DNA of 64,000 nucleotides, from assembly GCF_004801285.1 (NCBI RefSeq), contig NZ_SSNY01000008.1, positions 62,001 through 126,000 of the forward strand. The letters are read 5' to 3'. Under the pieces are notes generated by a model. That model made no database searches and was not told where the DNA came from. It saw only the letters and a program-made list of their open reading frames with translations. This DNA comes from Ollibium composti. Lineage in GTDB: Bacteria > Pseudomonadota > Alphaproteobacteria > Rhizobiales > Rhizobiaceae. How positions within the stretch are numbered: the first letter of the stretch is position 1; each line of letters starts with the position of its first letter. The position numbers and the translations under genes were made by a program. Shown here in pieces: positions 18,488 through 30,899 of the stretch.

Positions 18488-21400
18488 GTGCAAGGCTGGT
18501 TCATCGTCTTCATCGCACTGCTCTACGTCACGCTGTTGTTCGGCGTGGCGAGCCTCGGCGACCGCCGCTCGGCCGTGCATGGGCCGGGCAAGGCGCGCCC
18601 CTTCATCTATGCGCTCAGCCTCGCCATCTACTGCACGTCGTGGACCTTCTTCGGCTCGGTCGGCCTCGCCTCCGAGCGCGGGCTCGAATATCTCGGTATC
18701 TATATCGGCCCGGCAGCGGTCTTCCTGTTCGGCTTCCCGCTGCTGAGGCGCATCGTCAGGCTCGCCAAGGCCGAAAAGATCACTTCGGTCGCCGATTTCC
18801 TCGCCGCACGCTACGGCAAGAGCTCGGCCGTGGCGGCCATCGCGACGCTGATCGCCACCATCGGTGCGGTTCCCTATATCGCCCTCCAGCTCAAGGCGAT
18901 CTCCGGCTCGGTGAGCCTTATGGTCGAGCACTATACCGGCTCGCCGCCGTCCTTCGACCCGTTCGTCAGCGACATATCGCTGATCGTCGCCATGCTGCTC
19001 GCCCTGTTCGCGGTGTTGTTCGGGACGCGTCACGCCGACGCCACCGAACACCAGGACGGGCTGGTTCTGGCGGTCGCGGTGGAATCGGTGGTGAAGCTGG
19101 CGGCATTCGTCGCCATCGGCCTGATGGTGACGTTCGCCGTCTTCGGCGGGCCGGGCGACATGATCGGAACGCTGGCGGCGGACCCGCAGGCGCGCCGCGC
19201 GATAGGCACCGGCACGTCGCTCGCCACGTGGCTGGTGCTCGGCGGGCTGTCCGGCTTTGCCATGCTGATGCTGCCGCGCCAGTTCTATGTCGCCATCGTG
19301 GAGAACCGTTCGGAGGCGGAATTGCGCACCGCCACCTGGGTCTTCCCGCTCTATCTCGTCGCCATCAACCTCTTCGTGCTGCCGATCGCGCTGACCGGGC
19401 TGGCGCAAGTCGGCGCCGGCACCAGCAGCGATCTCTACGTCCTGTCGCTGCCGCTGCTTTCCGGCCATGACGCGCTTGCCATCGTCGCCTTCGTCGGCGG
19501 CTTGTCCGCCGCCACCGCCATGGTCATCGTCGAAAGCGTGGCGCTGGCGATCATGATCTCCAACGACCTCGTCATCCCGCTGTTCGTGCGCCGCGTCATC
19601 AAGACGGCGGCTTCGGAGAGCGGCGACTGGTCGACGCTGATCCTCAACGTCAGGCGCGCCTCGATCTTCGCGATGCTGTTCATCGCCTTCCTCTACTACC
19701 GCGCCAGCACCGACAGCGTCCGGCTCTCCTCCATCGGCCTGATGTCGTTCGCCGCCATCGCCCAGTTCGCGCCGGCATTGATCGGCGGGCTGATCTGGCG
19801 CGGCGCCAATGCGCGTGGAGCGGCCCTCGGCATGACGGCCGGCTTCCTGGTGTGGGGCTATACGCTTCTGTTCCCCTCGCTCGCCGCGCCCGACAACACC
19901 GTCGTCGCGAACGGCCTGTTCGGCTGGGCCGCCCTGAAGCCCCAGGCATTGTTCGGGACGCTCGCCGAACCGCTGAACCACGGCGTGCTGTGGAGCCTGT
20001 CGATCAACATCCTTTTCTACGTGCTGGGTTCGCTGTCGCGCGCCGCGGCGCCGCTGGAGCGCATACAGGCCGCCATCTTCGTGCCGCGCGAAGCGAGCCC
20101 GATGCCTTCGCTCAGGCGCTTCCGCACCGCCACCACCGTCAACGATCTCAAGGATACCATCTCGCGCTATCTCGGCGTCGAGCGCACCGAGCGCTCTTTC
20201 CAGAGCTTCGCCAGCGACGGCGGCATCGCGCTGCACGGCAACGAGCCGGCGAGCATGGACGTGATGCGCTTTTCCGAACAGTTGCTGGCGAGCGCGGTCG
20301 GTTCGTCGACGGCGCGGCTGGTGCTGTCGCTGCTCATCAGGCGCAACGACCGCGAGACCAAGGACACGCTGCGGCTGCTCGACGACGCGACGGAAGCGCT
20401 CCAGCACAATCGCGACCTTCTGCAGATCGCGCTCGACCAGATGGAACAAGGCATCACCGTCTTCGACAAGGATTTCCGGCTGACCTGCTGGAACCGGCAG
20501 TACCGCGCGCTGTTCGACCTGCCCGACGAGATGGGACAGGTCGGCGTCTCGCTCGACCATGTTTTGCGCCATCTGGCGGCGCGCGGCGACATCGCCCCCG
20601 ACCAGCATGTCGGCATCCTCAACCGCTTTACCGCCTTTGACGGCCCCTGGCAGATGACGCTCACAACCAGCGGCCGCACCCTGGAGCTGCGCTCGAATCC
20701 GATGCCGGACGGCGGTATCGTCGCCACCTATGCCGATATCTCGCCGCGCGTGGCGGCAGAGGAGGCATTGAAACGCGTCAACGAATCGCTTGAGCAGCGG
20801 GTGGCGCGCCGCACCGCCGAACTGACCAACGTGAACGAGGAACTGGCGCAGGCGCAGATGCTGGCTGAGGAAGCCAATCTCGGCAAGACGCGCTTCCTCG
20901 CCGCCGCCGGCCACGACATCCTGCAGCCGCTCAACGCTGCCCGGCTCTATTGCGCCTCGCTGATCGAGAAAGCCGGCAAGGGACCGGCCGGGCAGGCCGC
21001 GGCCAACATCGAATCCTCGCTGGAATCGGTGGAGACGATCCTGGGCGCGGTCCTCGACATTTCCCGGCTCGACGCGGGCGCGCTGAAGCCGGAGGAGACG
21101 ACGTTCCGGCTGGACGGGCTGTTGAAGCAGATCGGCACGGATTTCCGCCCGATGGCGGCGGGCAAGAAGCTCGAACTCGTCATCGTGCCGTCTTCGCTCA
21201 GCGTCGCCACCGACCGCAACCTCCTCAGGCGGCTGATCCAGAACCTCGTCTCCAACGCGATCAAGTATACGCGAAGCGGCCGTATCCTTGTCGGGGTGCG
21301 GCGGCGCGGATCCCTTGCCGAAGTGCAGGTGATCGACACCGGCATCGGCATAGCCGGCGACAAGCTCGGCACGGTCTTTCGCGAGTTCACCCGCCTGGAC

Positions 21401-21970
21401 GAGGGGGCGCGCGAAGCGAGCGGCCTGGGGTTGGGCCTGTCCATCGTCGACCGCATCGCGCGCGTGCTGAGGCTGGAAATCCGCATCTTCTCGCTGCCGG
21501 GCAAGGGCACCCGCTTTTCCGTGCTGATGCCGGTGACGGCGCAGGTCACGGACGACGAAGCGAAGGCAGCATCCCGGTCGCGCCCCGCCAGTTCACTCGC
21601 CGGGCTCAAGGTCACCTGCATCGACAACGATGCGCGCATCCTGGAAGGCATGCGGCTGTTGCTGGAGGGCTGGGGATGCAACGTGACGACGCTTTCAGGC
21701 TCGCGCGGGATCGGCGCCGGCCTGAAGCGCCCGGATATCGTGCTGGCCGACTACCATCTCGACGGCGAGACCGGGCTGCACGCCATCGCGGCGATCCGCG
21801 CGCTGCACGGCGAGCAGGTTCCGGCCGTGCTGATCACCGCGGACCGGACGGGCGAGGTGCGTGCCGCCGCGGCGGAACTGGACGTGCCGGTGGTCAACAA
21901 GCCGCTCAAGCCGGCGGTGCTGCGTACGATGATGGCGCGCGTTCGCCCTCTCGCATCGGCGGCGGAATAG
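18488..21970 (+). CDS. Sodium:solute symporter-fused hybrid sensor histidine kinase (SLC5-PAS-HK-REC)
   Basis: This 1160-residue protein has an N-terminal SSS/SLC5-like transporter domain (about residues 1-520, around 12-13 spans), an STAC-like linker (about 530-640), and a PAS domain (residues 640-750; EQGITVFDKDFRLTCWNRQY). A coiled linker leads to HisKA with phospho-acceptor His809 in AAAGHDILQPLNAARL, then an ATPase domain (NLVSNAIKYTRSGR, GTGIG-like IDTGIGIAGDKL, GLGLGLSIV). A C-terminal receiver has Asp1088 in VLADYHLDG. Organisation matches CrbS/NahK-like kinases that link uptake or sensing of small carboxylates (for example acetate) to gene control; the ligand here is unknown. GTG 18488 follows GGGAGG. 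A LuxR-type response regulator is convergent 8 bases downstream. Confidence 0.93.
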   Translation: MQGWFIVFIALLYVTLLFGVASLGDRRSAVHGPGKARPFIYALSLAIYCTSWTFFGSVGLASERGLEYLGIYIGPAAVFLFGFPLLRRIVRLAKAEKITSVADFLAARYGKSSAVAAIATLIATIGAVPYIALQLKAISGSVSLMVEHYTGSPPSFDPFVSDISLIVAMLLALFAVLFGTRHADATEHQDGLVLAVAVESVVKLAAFVAIGLMVTFAVFGGPGDMIGTLAADPQARRAIGTGTSLATWLVLGGLSGFAMLMLPRQFYVAIVENRSEAELRTATWVFPLYLVAINLFVLPIALTGLAQVGAGTSSDLYVLSLPLLSGHDALAIVAFVGGLSAATAMVIVESVALAIMISNDLVIPLFVRRVIKTAASESGDWSTLILNVRRASIFAMLFIAFLYYRASTDSVRLSSIGLMSFAAIAQFAPALIGGLIWRGANARGAALGMTAGFLVWGYTLLFPSLAAPDNTVVANGLFGWAALKPQALFGTLAEPLNHGVLWSLSINILFYVLGSLSRAAAPLERIQAAIFVPREASPMPSLRRFRTATTVNDLKDTISRYLGVERTERSFQSFASDGGIALHGNEPASMDVMRFSEQLLASAVGSSTARLVLSLLIRRNDRETKDTLRLLDDATEALQHNRDLLQIALDQMEQGITVFDKDFRLTCWNRQYRALFDLPDEMGQVGVSLDHVLRHLAARGDIAPDQHVGILNRFTAFDGPWQMTLTTSGRTLELRSNPMPDGGIVATYADISPRVAAEEALKRVNESLEQRVARRTAELTNVNEELAQAQMLAEEANLGKTRFLAAAGHDILQPLNAARLYCASLIEKAGKGPAGQAAANIESSLESVETILGAVLDISRLDAGALKPEETTFRLDGLLKQIGTDFRPMAAGKKLELVIVPSSLSVATDRNLLRRLIQNLVSNAIKYTRSGRILVGVRRRGSLAEVQVIDTGIGIAGDKLGTVFREFTRLDEGAREASGLGLGLSIVDRIARVLRLEIRIFSLPGKGTRFSVLMPVTAQVTDDEAKAASRSRPASSLAGLKVTCIDNDARILEGMRLLLEGWGCNVTTLSGSRGIGAGLKRPDIVLADYHLDGETGLHAIAAIRALHGEQVPAVLITADRTGEVRAAAAELDVPVVNKPLKPAVLRTMMARVRPLASAAE

Positions 21971-21978
21971 GCTTTGGA

Positions 21979-22638
21979 TCAGTCTGCCGCCTGCAGCGGG
22001 TCGCCGCCGATCCTGGACAGCCGGATCACCGCCTGAGTGCGGCTGTCGACGTCGAGCTTCTGCAATATGGCCGAGACATGCGCCTTGATCGTCGCTTCGG
22101 AAACGCCGAGTTCATAGGCGATCTGCTTGTTGAGCAGGCCCTCGGCCAGCATGCCGAGAACGCGGGTCTGCTGCGGGGTGAGTGTCTGCAAGCGCTTGAT
22201 GAGGTCGGAAACCTCGGGATCGCGCTCGACGCCGAGGTCGATGCCGACGGGAGCAGCGATATCCCCGGACAGCACCGCCTCGATGGCAGAGCGGATCTCT
22301 TCCATACTGGCGGACTTGGAGATGAAGCCGGAGGCGCCGAGGTCGAGCGCGCGCCGGATCGTCGCCGGGTCGTCGTGCGCCGAGACCACCACAATCGGCA
22401 CCGTCGCATGGATGCCGCGCAGCGAGATGAGGCCGGACAGGCCGCTCGCTCCCGGCATGTCAAGGTCGAGCAGGACGAGGTCTATGTCGCCATTGGAAAG
22501 AAGCAGCGCCTTGGCGCTTTCGAAGTCGCCGGCCTCATGGATGGCGGCAACGGCGCCCGTGCCTGCGATCGCCTCGCGCAAGGCACCTCGGAACAGGGGA
22601 TGGTCGTCGGCGATGACGAAGCGGTGGCCGCCAGGCAT
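21979..22638 (-). CDS. NarL/LuxR family response regulator
   Basis: A 219-residue two-domain regulator. The receiver has the acidic pair in VIADDHPLFRG and the phospho-acceptor aspartate in DLVLLDLDMPG, with the lysine in GFISKSAS. The C-terminal LuxR helix-turn-helix is LTPQQTRVLGMLAEGLLNKQIAYELGVSEATIKAHVSAIL (shown here as consecutive parts of one region, residues about 150-190). It is convergent with the SLC5-fused kinase and resembles CrbR/ErdR/AgmR partners of such kinases. ATG 22638 is preceded closely by GGGAGGGA. Confidence 0.92.
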   Translation of the reverse strand: MPGGHRFVIADDHPLFRGALREAIAGTGAVAAIHEAGDFESAKALLLSNGDIDLVLLDLDMPGASGLSGLISLRGIHATVPIVVVSAHDDPATIRRALDLGASGFISKSASMEEIRSAIEAVLSGDIAAPVGIDLGVERDPEVSDLIKRLQTLTPQQTRVLGMLAEGLLNKQIAYELGVSEATIKAHVSAILQKLDVDSRTQAVIRLSRIGGDPLQAAD

Positions 22639-22712
22639 GGTCCCTCCCAATCCCCATTCTTGTTATGTCCTGGGATCAGCGATCGGATTATGAGGCCACG
22701 GTCGGCGTTTTC

Positions 22713-22739
22713 AAGCGGCAAAGACTGGAATTGCCGCTT
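22713..22739. repeat. 9-bp inverted repeat between a response regulator and a small secreted-protein gene
   Basis: Arms 22713-22721 and 22731-22739 are exact reverse complements with a nine-base loop, giving a stable hairpin just after the stop of the minus-strand gene at 22755. No T-run follows on either strand, so it may act as an mRNA 3' stabiliser or a rho-dependent site rather than an intrinsic terminator. Confidence 0.5.
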
Positions 22740-22754
22740 TCAACAAGCTCCCTT

Positions 22755-23174
22755 TCACGTTTTCTGCGGAGCAGGCTCTTCCTTTTCCATATCCTTGACG
22801 ATCCCCATGAAGGACCGCAGGAAGCGTTCCATGTAGCTCATCGTCTTGTTGAAATCCTCCTCGCTGGGCAGGCTCGATTCCAGCTTCTGCGACAGAGAAT
22901 TCTCCAGTTTCGATACACGCTCGTCGAGACCCTTCACCTTGTCCTGGAGCCGGTCGATCTCGTCCTGGAAGGCACTGCGCTCGTCGGCGGCGACGCGGCA
23001 GACGAGTTGGCCTTCCTTCTCCTCGCAGATCGACATGGCGCCGGTCTGGGTGTCCATGCGCACGTAGCCGTTGGCGGATTTCTCCAGTCTGTAGCGCTCG
23101 GCATCGTTGGCGTGGGCGGGAACCGCGACAAGCGGCATCAGGGCAAGGCAGGCAGCAAGGCTGGCAAAACGCAT
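22755..23174 (-). CDS. Small exported coiled-coil protein of unknown function
   Basis: A 139-residue protein with a clear Sec signal peptide (MRFASLAACLALMPLVAVPAHA, cleavage about residue 22). The mature part starts with a short domain containing two cysteines (SICEEKEGQLVCRVAADE), which could form a disulfide. A coiled coil follows (DEIDRLQDKVKGLDERVSKLENSL) and then a charged C-terminus. Similar short periplasmic proteins are common in rhizobia, but I know of no function. It is divergent from the DUF952 gene. Confidence 0.75.
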   Translation of the reverse strand: MRFASLAACLALMPLVAVPAHANDAERYRLEKSANGYVRMDTQTGAMSICEEKEGQLVCRVAADERSAFQDEIDRLQDKVKGLDERVSKLENSLSQKLESSLPSEEDFNKTMSYMERFLRSFMGIVKDMEKEEPAPQKT

Positions 23175-23293
23175 CTCTTCCTCCTTCGTCCGATACCCGT
23201 TTCAGCGAGTTTCATGACAGGGCTTTGCGCCCGAAATGGGGACAACGCCGCCCTGCCCTTTTCCGCGCCGGACATTCGCATTATAGGGCGGCA

Positions 23294-23640
23294 ATGTCCG
23301 CGATCATCTACAAGATAGTCCCTCAGGCGCTGTGGCGCGAGGCCGAAGCGAAAGGCCGGTTCGACGGCGCGCCCGTGGACCTTGCTGACGGCTTCATCCA
23401 TTTCTCCACCGCCGACCAAGTGCGAGAGACGGCGGCACGACATTTCGCCGGGCAATCCGGGCTGCTGCTGGCCGCGATCGACGGACACAGGCTCGGCCCG
23501 GCGCTGCGCTACGAACCGTCGCGCGGCGGCGCGCTGTTCCCGCATCTCTACGGCCGCCTCGCCCTCGACACGGTGTCGTGGGTGAAGTCGCTGCCGCTCG
23601 GCGCCGACGGATCACACATCTTCCCGTCGCTGGAGGACGA

Positions 23641-23644
<4 letters not shown>
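23294..23644 (+). CDS. DUF952 domain protein
   Basis: A 116-residue protein with the DUF952 pattern: IIYKIVPQALWREAEAKGRF, DLADGFIHFSTADQVRETAARHFAG and FPHLYGRL. The fold is related to ADP-ribosyltransferase-like small domains, but its function is not established. It overlaps pyrD by four bases (ATGA), so the two are translationally coupled, an arrangement seen widely in rhizobia. I take ATG 23294; the frame is open to 23225. Confidence 0.85.
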
Positions 23645-27000
<3,356 letters not shown>

Positions 27001-27063
27001 CGGGTCGCTCCGGGAGTTTCTGAAAGCTCGGTCATGGTCAGCTTTCCCACAGCGGATCGTCGC

Positions 27064-27690
27064 TCAAACGTCGAAAAACACGGTTTCCTTCTCGCCCTGC
27101 AAACGGATGTCGAACGTATAGGCCACGCCATCCTTGCCTTCGCTACGCGGCGCGATCAAGGTCGGCACGCGTACCTTGTGCTCGACGCGCGCCAGCACCG
27201 GGCACTCTGCGTTGGCCGCTTCCTCGTCGGCGAAATACATGCGCGTATGCAGGCCGATATTGATGCCGCGCGCGACGATCCAGAAGGTGATATGCGGCGC
27301 TTGCAGGCGACCGTCCTTATAGGGCACGCGGCCGGGCTTGATCGTCTCGAAGCGGAACTCGCCGGTCACGCCGTCGGTCGGCTGGCGGCCCCAGCCGGAA
27401 AAATGGGGGTCGGCCGCACCGCGCCGTTCCACCGGGCTGTTGTGCAGGCCGGCGGCATCGGCCTGCCAGATCTCGATCAGCGCGTCCTTCAGCGGCGTGC
27501 CGCTGCCGTCCAGGACCCGACCAGTGACGGTTATGCGCTCGCCCTCGGCCTGCGGCCCGACCATGACGCGGCCGAGATCTTCGGGGTAGACGCCGTCGAT
27601 ACCGCACCAGTTCGGCGTCAGGCCGATATGGACGTAAGGTCCCGCCGTCTGTGAGGGTGTTTCCTTCAGCATGTCGAGCTTCTGCACCAT
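27064..27690 (-). CDS. pcaG: Protocatechuate 3,4-dioxygenase, alpha subunit
   Basis: A 208-residue intradiol dioxygenase subunit pairing with PcaH. The opening ETPSQTAGPYVHIGLTPN is the alpha-subunit hallmark. The beta-sandwich core has ALIEIWQADAAGLHNS and GVTGEFRFETIKPGRVPY, and the C-terminal half HITFWIVARGINIGLHTRMYF. Alpha subunits lack the full set of iron ligands. The ATG at 27690-27688 overlaps the last base of pcaH, so the two subunits are translationally coupled. Confidence 0.95.
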   Translation of the reverse strand: MVQKLDMLKETPSQTAGPYVHIGLTPNWCGIDGVYPEDLGRVMVGPQAEGERITVTGRVLDGSGTPLKDALIEIWQADAAGLHNSPVERRGAADPHFSGWGRQPTDGVTGEFRFETIKPGRVPYKDGRLQAPHITFWIVARGINIGLHTRMYFADEEAANAECPVLARVEHKVRVPTLIAPRSEGKDGVAYTFDIRLQGEKETVFFDV

Positions 27691-28439
27691 CAGTTGCCCT
27701 CCATGCGGTTCTCGAACAGGGTCGAGCGGCGGCCGCGCAGCACAATGTCGAACTTGTAGGCGAGCGCGTCCATCGGCAGCGTGTTGTTGCGGTCGAGGGC
27801 CGCGATGAGTTGCTCCGCCGCCGCGCGGTCGGGAATGGTGGAGACGATCGGACACTGCCAGATCATCGGGTCGCCCTCGAAATACATCTGCGTGATGAGG
27901 CGCTGGGTGAAGGCGTGGCCGAAGATGGAGAAATGGATATGGGCCGGACGCCAGTCGTTGACGCCGTTCGGCCATGGATAGGCGCCCGGCCGGATGGTGC
28001 GGAACCAATAGCGGCCGTCGTCGTCGGTGATCGTTCGGCCGCAGCCGCCGAAATTGGGATCGAGCGGGGCGAGATAGGCTTCGCGTTTGTGGCGGTAGCG
28101 GCCGCCGGCATTGGCCTGCCAGAATTCCAGTAACGCGCCGGGCACCGGGCGCCCGTTCTCGTCCAGAATCCGGCCATGGACGATGATGCGCTGACCGATC
28201 GGCTCGCCATCCCTGGAAAAATTATGGATCAGGTCGTTGTCGAGCGGGCCGAGCTGGCCATGGCCGAAGCGCGGACCGGTCATTTCCGACACGGTGCCTT
28301 CCATCGACAGCAGCGCGTGCTGCGGCGAGCGCAGCACCGAGGTCTTGTATTGCGGCGTGAAGGCCGGCGGATGCCAGGCCCTGTCGCGCTGGTAGAACGA
28401 TCCCATGTCGCGGATCGCGTTCGTGTCCTTGTCCGCCAA
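27690..28439 (-). CDS. pcaH: Protocatechuate 3,4-dioxygenase, beta subunit
   Basis: This 249-residue iron-containing subunit cleaves protocatechuate between the hydroxyl groups to give 3-carboxy-cis,cis-muconate. Iron-ligand regions are visible: the tyrosine in [16 protein letters not shown], the tyrosine in [17 protein letters not shown], and the two histidines of [11 protein letters not shown]. It starts at TTG 28439 (28439-28437), seven bases after GGAGGG; no ATG is suitable. It lies 17 bases downstream of pcaC. Confidence 0.95.
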   Translation of the reverse strand: MADKDTNAIRDMGSFYQRDRAWHPPAFTPQYKTSVLRSPQHALLSMEGTVSEMTGPRFGHGQLGPLDNDLIHNFSRDGEPIGQRIIVHGRILDENGRPVPGALLEFWQANAGGRYRHKREAYLAPLDPNFGGCGRTITDDDGRYWFRTIRPGAYPWPNGVNDWRPAHIHFSIFGHAFTQRLITQMYFEGDPMIWQCPIVSTIPDRAAAEQLIAALDRNNTLPMDALAYKFDIVLRGRRSTLFENRMEGN

Positions 28440-28456
28440 AGAAGCGCCCTCCCCGC

Positions 28457-28852
28457 CTACCGTTCCGCTCCGTCCGCGATCTCAGCATAGACCGTGCGGG
28501 CGATCTTGAAAGCATGGTTGGCGGCCGGCACGCCGGCATAGGCGGCGACGTGCAGCAGCGTCTCGCGCACATCGTCGACCGTCGCGCCGGTGTTGCGGGT
28601 GGCGCGGATATGCAGGGCGAGTTCGTCGTCATGGCCGAGCGCGGCCAAAAGGGCGATCGTGACGATGGATCGCTCGCGCAGCGAAAAATGCGGTCGGGTC
28701 CACACCGAACCCCAGACGCCTTCGGCGATGAAGGTCTGGAAATCGCGGTCGAGATCGCCAGCCTGCGCGCCAGCGCGATCGACATGTGCATCTCCCAGCA
28801 CCTTGCGGCGGATGGCCATGCCGGCCTCGTAACGAGTGTCGTCGTCAGCCAT
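28457..28852 (-). CDS. pcaC: 4-carboxymuconolactone decarboxylase
   Basis: A 131-residue all-helical CMD-family enzyme that decarboxylates 4-carboxymuconolactone to 3-oxoadipate enol-lactone. The signature is [28 protein letters not shown], followed by [23 protein letters not shown]. It is the stand-alone form, not the PcaL fusion found in some actinobacteria. It overlaps the end of pcaD by eight bases, consistent with coupled translation. Confidence 0.95.
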   Translation of the reverse strand: MADDDTRYEAGMAIRRKVLGDAHVDRAGAQAGDLDRDFQTFIAEGVWGSVWTRPHFSLRERSIVTIALLAALGHDDELALHIRATRNTGATVDDVRETLLHVAAYAGVPAANHAFKIARTVYAEIADGAER

Positions 28853-29639
28853 GGCCGGCCTCGCGCAGATGGTTGTCGATCAGCTCCGCCAGCACACCCG
28901 GTGCCTCCACGCTGGGAATGTGGGCAGCGTCCCCGATCACCGTGAAGCGGGCACCGGGGATGAGGTCGGCGGTGGCTCGCACCAGGTCCGGCGGCGTCGA
29001 ACCGTCGTGAGCACCCGCCACGCACAGCGTGGGTGCTGCGATGCCGCCGGCATCGACGTGCAGGTCCGCATCGCGGAGCGCGGCGCAGGTAGCATTGTAA
29101 CCTTCGACCGGCATGCGCGCCAGCATGTTGCGCCAGCCGGCGTAGTCAGCCGTACGCTCGCCGCGGAAGCCCGGCGTGAACCAGTTCACCAGGATCGCGT
29201 CGGCGATGGAGGCGATGCCGCCGGCCTGGATGGCCTCGACGCGCGCGGCCCAGCTTTCAGCCGTGCCGATCTTCACCGCGGTGCTGCACAGGACCAGCGC
29301 CTTGACCCGTTGCGGCGCCCGCGCGGCGAGGCGCTGGGCAATCATGCCGCCGACCGAGACACCGACGACGGCGGCGTTGGCGATGCCGAAATGATCGAGC
29401 AAGGCAAGCAGGTCGTCTGTGTGGTCGTCGATCGTGTACGGGCCGGGCGGCGCGTCGGAGAGGCCGTGCCCGCGCTTGTCGTAGAGGAGGATGCGATAGC
29501 GTCCACCCAGGCGGTCCGCGACTTCCTGCCAGATGCGGAAGTCGCTGCCCAGCGAATTGCTGAAGACGATGGCGGGCTTCTCAGGCCCACCGCTATCGGC
29601 GACATGAAAGGCAAGCCCGTTTGCCTGCACGAACGCCAT
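28845..29639 (-). CDS. pcaD: 3-oxoadipate enol-lactonase
   Basis: This 264-residue alpha/beta hydrolase opens the enol-lactone to 3-oxoadipate. The nucleophile is Ser95 in VVGVSVGGMIAQ, the acid lies in the GAHDGSTPPDL region, and the histidine in GDAAHIPSVEAP. The oxyanion-hole sequence is IVFSNSLGSDFRIW. It is the first gene of pcaD-C-H-G-B-pobA. The ATG is 29639; the frame extends to 29786 but the extra residues are not family sequence. The regulator pcaQ, often divergent from pcaD in rhizobia, is absent here. Confidence 0.94.
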   Translation of the reverse strand: MAFVQANGLAFHVADSGGPEKPAIVFSNSLGSDFRIWQEVADRLGGRYRILLYDKRGHGLSDAPPGPYTIDDHTDDLLALLDHFGIANAAVVGVSVGGMIAQRLAARAPQRVKALVLCSTAVKIGTAESWAARVEAIQAGGIASIADAILVNWFTPGFRGERTADYAGWRNMLARMPVEGYNATCAALRDADLHVDAGGIAAPTLCVAGAHDGSTPPDLVRATADLIPGARFTVIGDAAHIPSVEAPGVLAELIDNHLREAGHG

Positions 29640-29765
29640 GGTCAGCGCAGCCCGACGCGGTGGAACTGAAGGAGCGGAACGATCCGGACGGCATCGCCCT
29701 TGGAATTGAACCGCAAACGACCTCTCCGCGCCCTTCTTCGGATCGGCAATGTGCGCATGGCGAAC

Positions 29766-29778
29766 ATTGCAAGACAAT
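29766..29778. promoter_or_regulatory. Candidate LysR-type (T-N11-A) dyad upstream of pcaD
   Basis: ATTG and CAAT flank a five-base centre (29766-29769 and 29775-29778), 127 bases upstream of the pcaD ATG. The dyad has the geometry of LysR-family sites, and PcaQ/PobR-type regulators control such operons. It is short and could occur by chance. Confidence 0.3.
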
Positions 29779-29847
29779 ACGAACAAAAGCTACCGCTACC
29801 GCCCTAGCTGTCAAGAGCGCAGCCAGCGGGAGGCGTCACCGCATGCG

Positions 29848-30897
29848 TTACGACTTGGCCGCCCTGAGCAGCATGCCGAAGAGATCGCGCGGCTCGTCGG
29901 GATCGGCGAGCAGGTCGAGTTCCTCGTAGAAGCCTGTGGACGCCAGCTTGTCGCGCACGTAGCGCAAGGCGGAAAAATCCTCGGTGGCGAAGCCGACCGA
30001 GTCGAACAGGGTGATCTGCTTGGTCGCCGTGCGGCCTTCGGCCTTGCCAGTCATCACCTGCCAAAGCTCGGTGACGGGGTGGTCCGGCGCGAGCTGCTGG
30101 ATCTCGCCCTCTATGCGCGTCTGCGGCGGATATTCCACGAAGATGTCGGAGCGCAACAGGATGTCCCTGTGCAACTCGGTCTTGCCGGGACAGTCGCCGC
30201 CCACGGCGTTGATGTGGACGCCCGAGCCAACCATGTTGTCGGTAAGGATGGTGGCGTACTGCTTGTCCGCCGTCACCGTGGTGATGATGTCGGCGCCTTC
30301 TACCGCCTCCTGTCCGGAAGCGCAGATCACCGTCTCCAGCCCGAGGCCGGCGAGGTTGCGCGCGCATTTTTCCGAAGCCGAGCGGTCGATGTCGTAGAGC
30401 CTGACCGTATCGATGCCGACGATCGCCTTGAAGGCCACGGCCTGGAATTCCGACTGCGCGCCGTTGCCGATGATGGCCATGGTGCGCGCGCCCTTCGGCG
30501 CCAGATATTTCGCCGCCACCGCAGACGTCGCCGCGGTGCGCAGCGCCGTCAGCATGGTCATTTCGGTGAGCAGCATCGGATAGCCGGAGCCGACATCGGC
30601 CAGTACGCCGAAGGCGGTGACGGTCTGGCGCCCCTCGCGCATGTTCTTCGGATGGCCGTTGACGTATTTGAAGCCGTACAGCGTGCCGTCGGAGGTGGGC
30701 ATCAGCTCGATCACGCCGTCATGGCTGTGCGAGGCGACGCGCGGTGTCTTGTCGAAGGCTTCCCAGCGCAGGAAGTCCTCCTCGACATAGGCGACAAGCT
30801 CGGTCAGGAACCGCTCCACCCCGACCGCCAGCACGAGTTTCATCATCGAATCGACGCTGACGAACGGAACGATGGCAAGGCGTGAGGGCTGGGTCAT
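29848..30897 (-). CDS. ocd: Ornithine cyclodeaminase
   Basis: This 349-residue mu-crystallin-family enzyme converts ornithine to proline and ammonia with catalytic NAD. The Rossmann motif is MAIIGNGAQSEFQ, and the catalytic aspartate lies in LFDSVGFATEDFSALR. The length and the N-terminal FVSVDSMMKLVLAVG match the Agrobacterium-type enzyme used in arginine and opine catabolism. It starts two bases after the arginase stop, so the pair (arginine to ornithine to proline) is one transcription unit. Confidence 0.94.
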   Translation of the reverse strand: MTQPSRLAIVPFVSVDSMMKLVLAVGVERFLTELVAYVEEDFLRWEAFDKTPRVASHSHDGVIELMPTSDGTLYGFKYVNGHPKNMREGRQTVTAFGVLADVGSGYPMLLTEMTMLTALRTAATSAVAAKYLAPKGARTMAIIGNGAQSEFQAVAFKAIVGIDTVRLYDIDRSASEKCARNLAGLGLETVICASGQEAVEGADIITTVTADKQYATILTDNMVGSGVHINAVGGDCPGKTELHRDILLRSDIFVEYPPQTRIEGEIQQLAPDHPVTELWQVMTGKAEGRTATKQITLFDSVGFATEDFSALRYVRDKLASTGFYEELDLLADPDEPRDLFGMLLRAAKS

Positions 30898-30899
30898 GG

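Noticed and set aside
18392..20914. Very long open frame on the minus strand (840 codons) inside the sensor kinase gene
   Set aside because: It is antisense to a clear kinase, rich in R, H, D, E, Q and G as expected from a GC-rich shadow frame, with no recognisable domain.
22713..22739. Hairpin as an intrinsic terminator
   Set aside because: No T-run follows the stem on either strand, so it is listed only as an inverted repeat.
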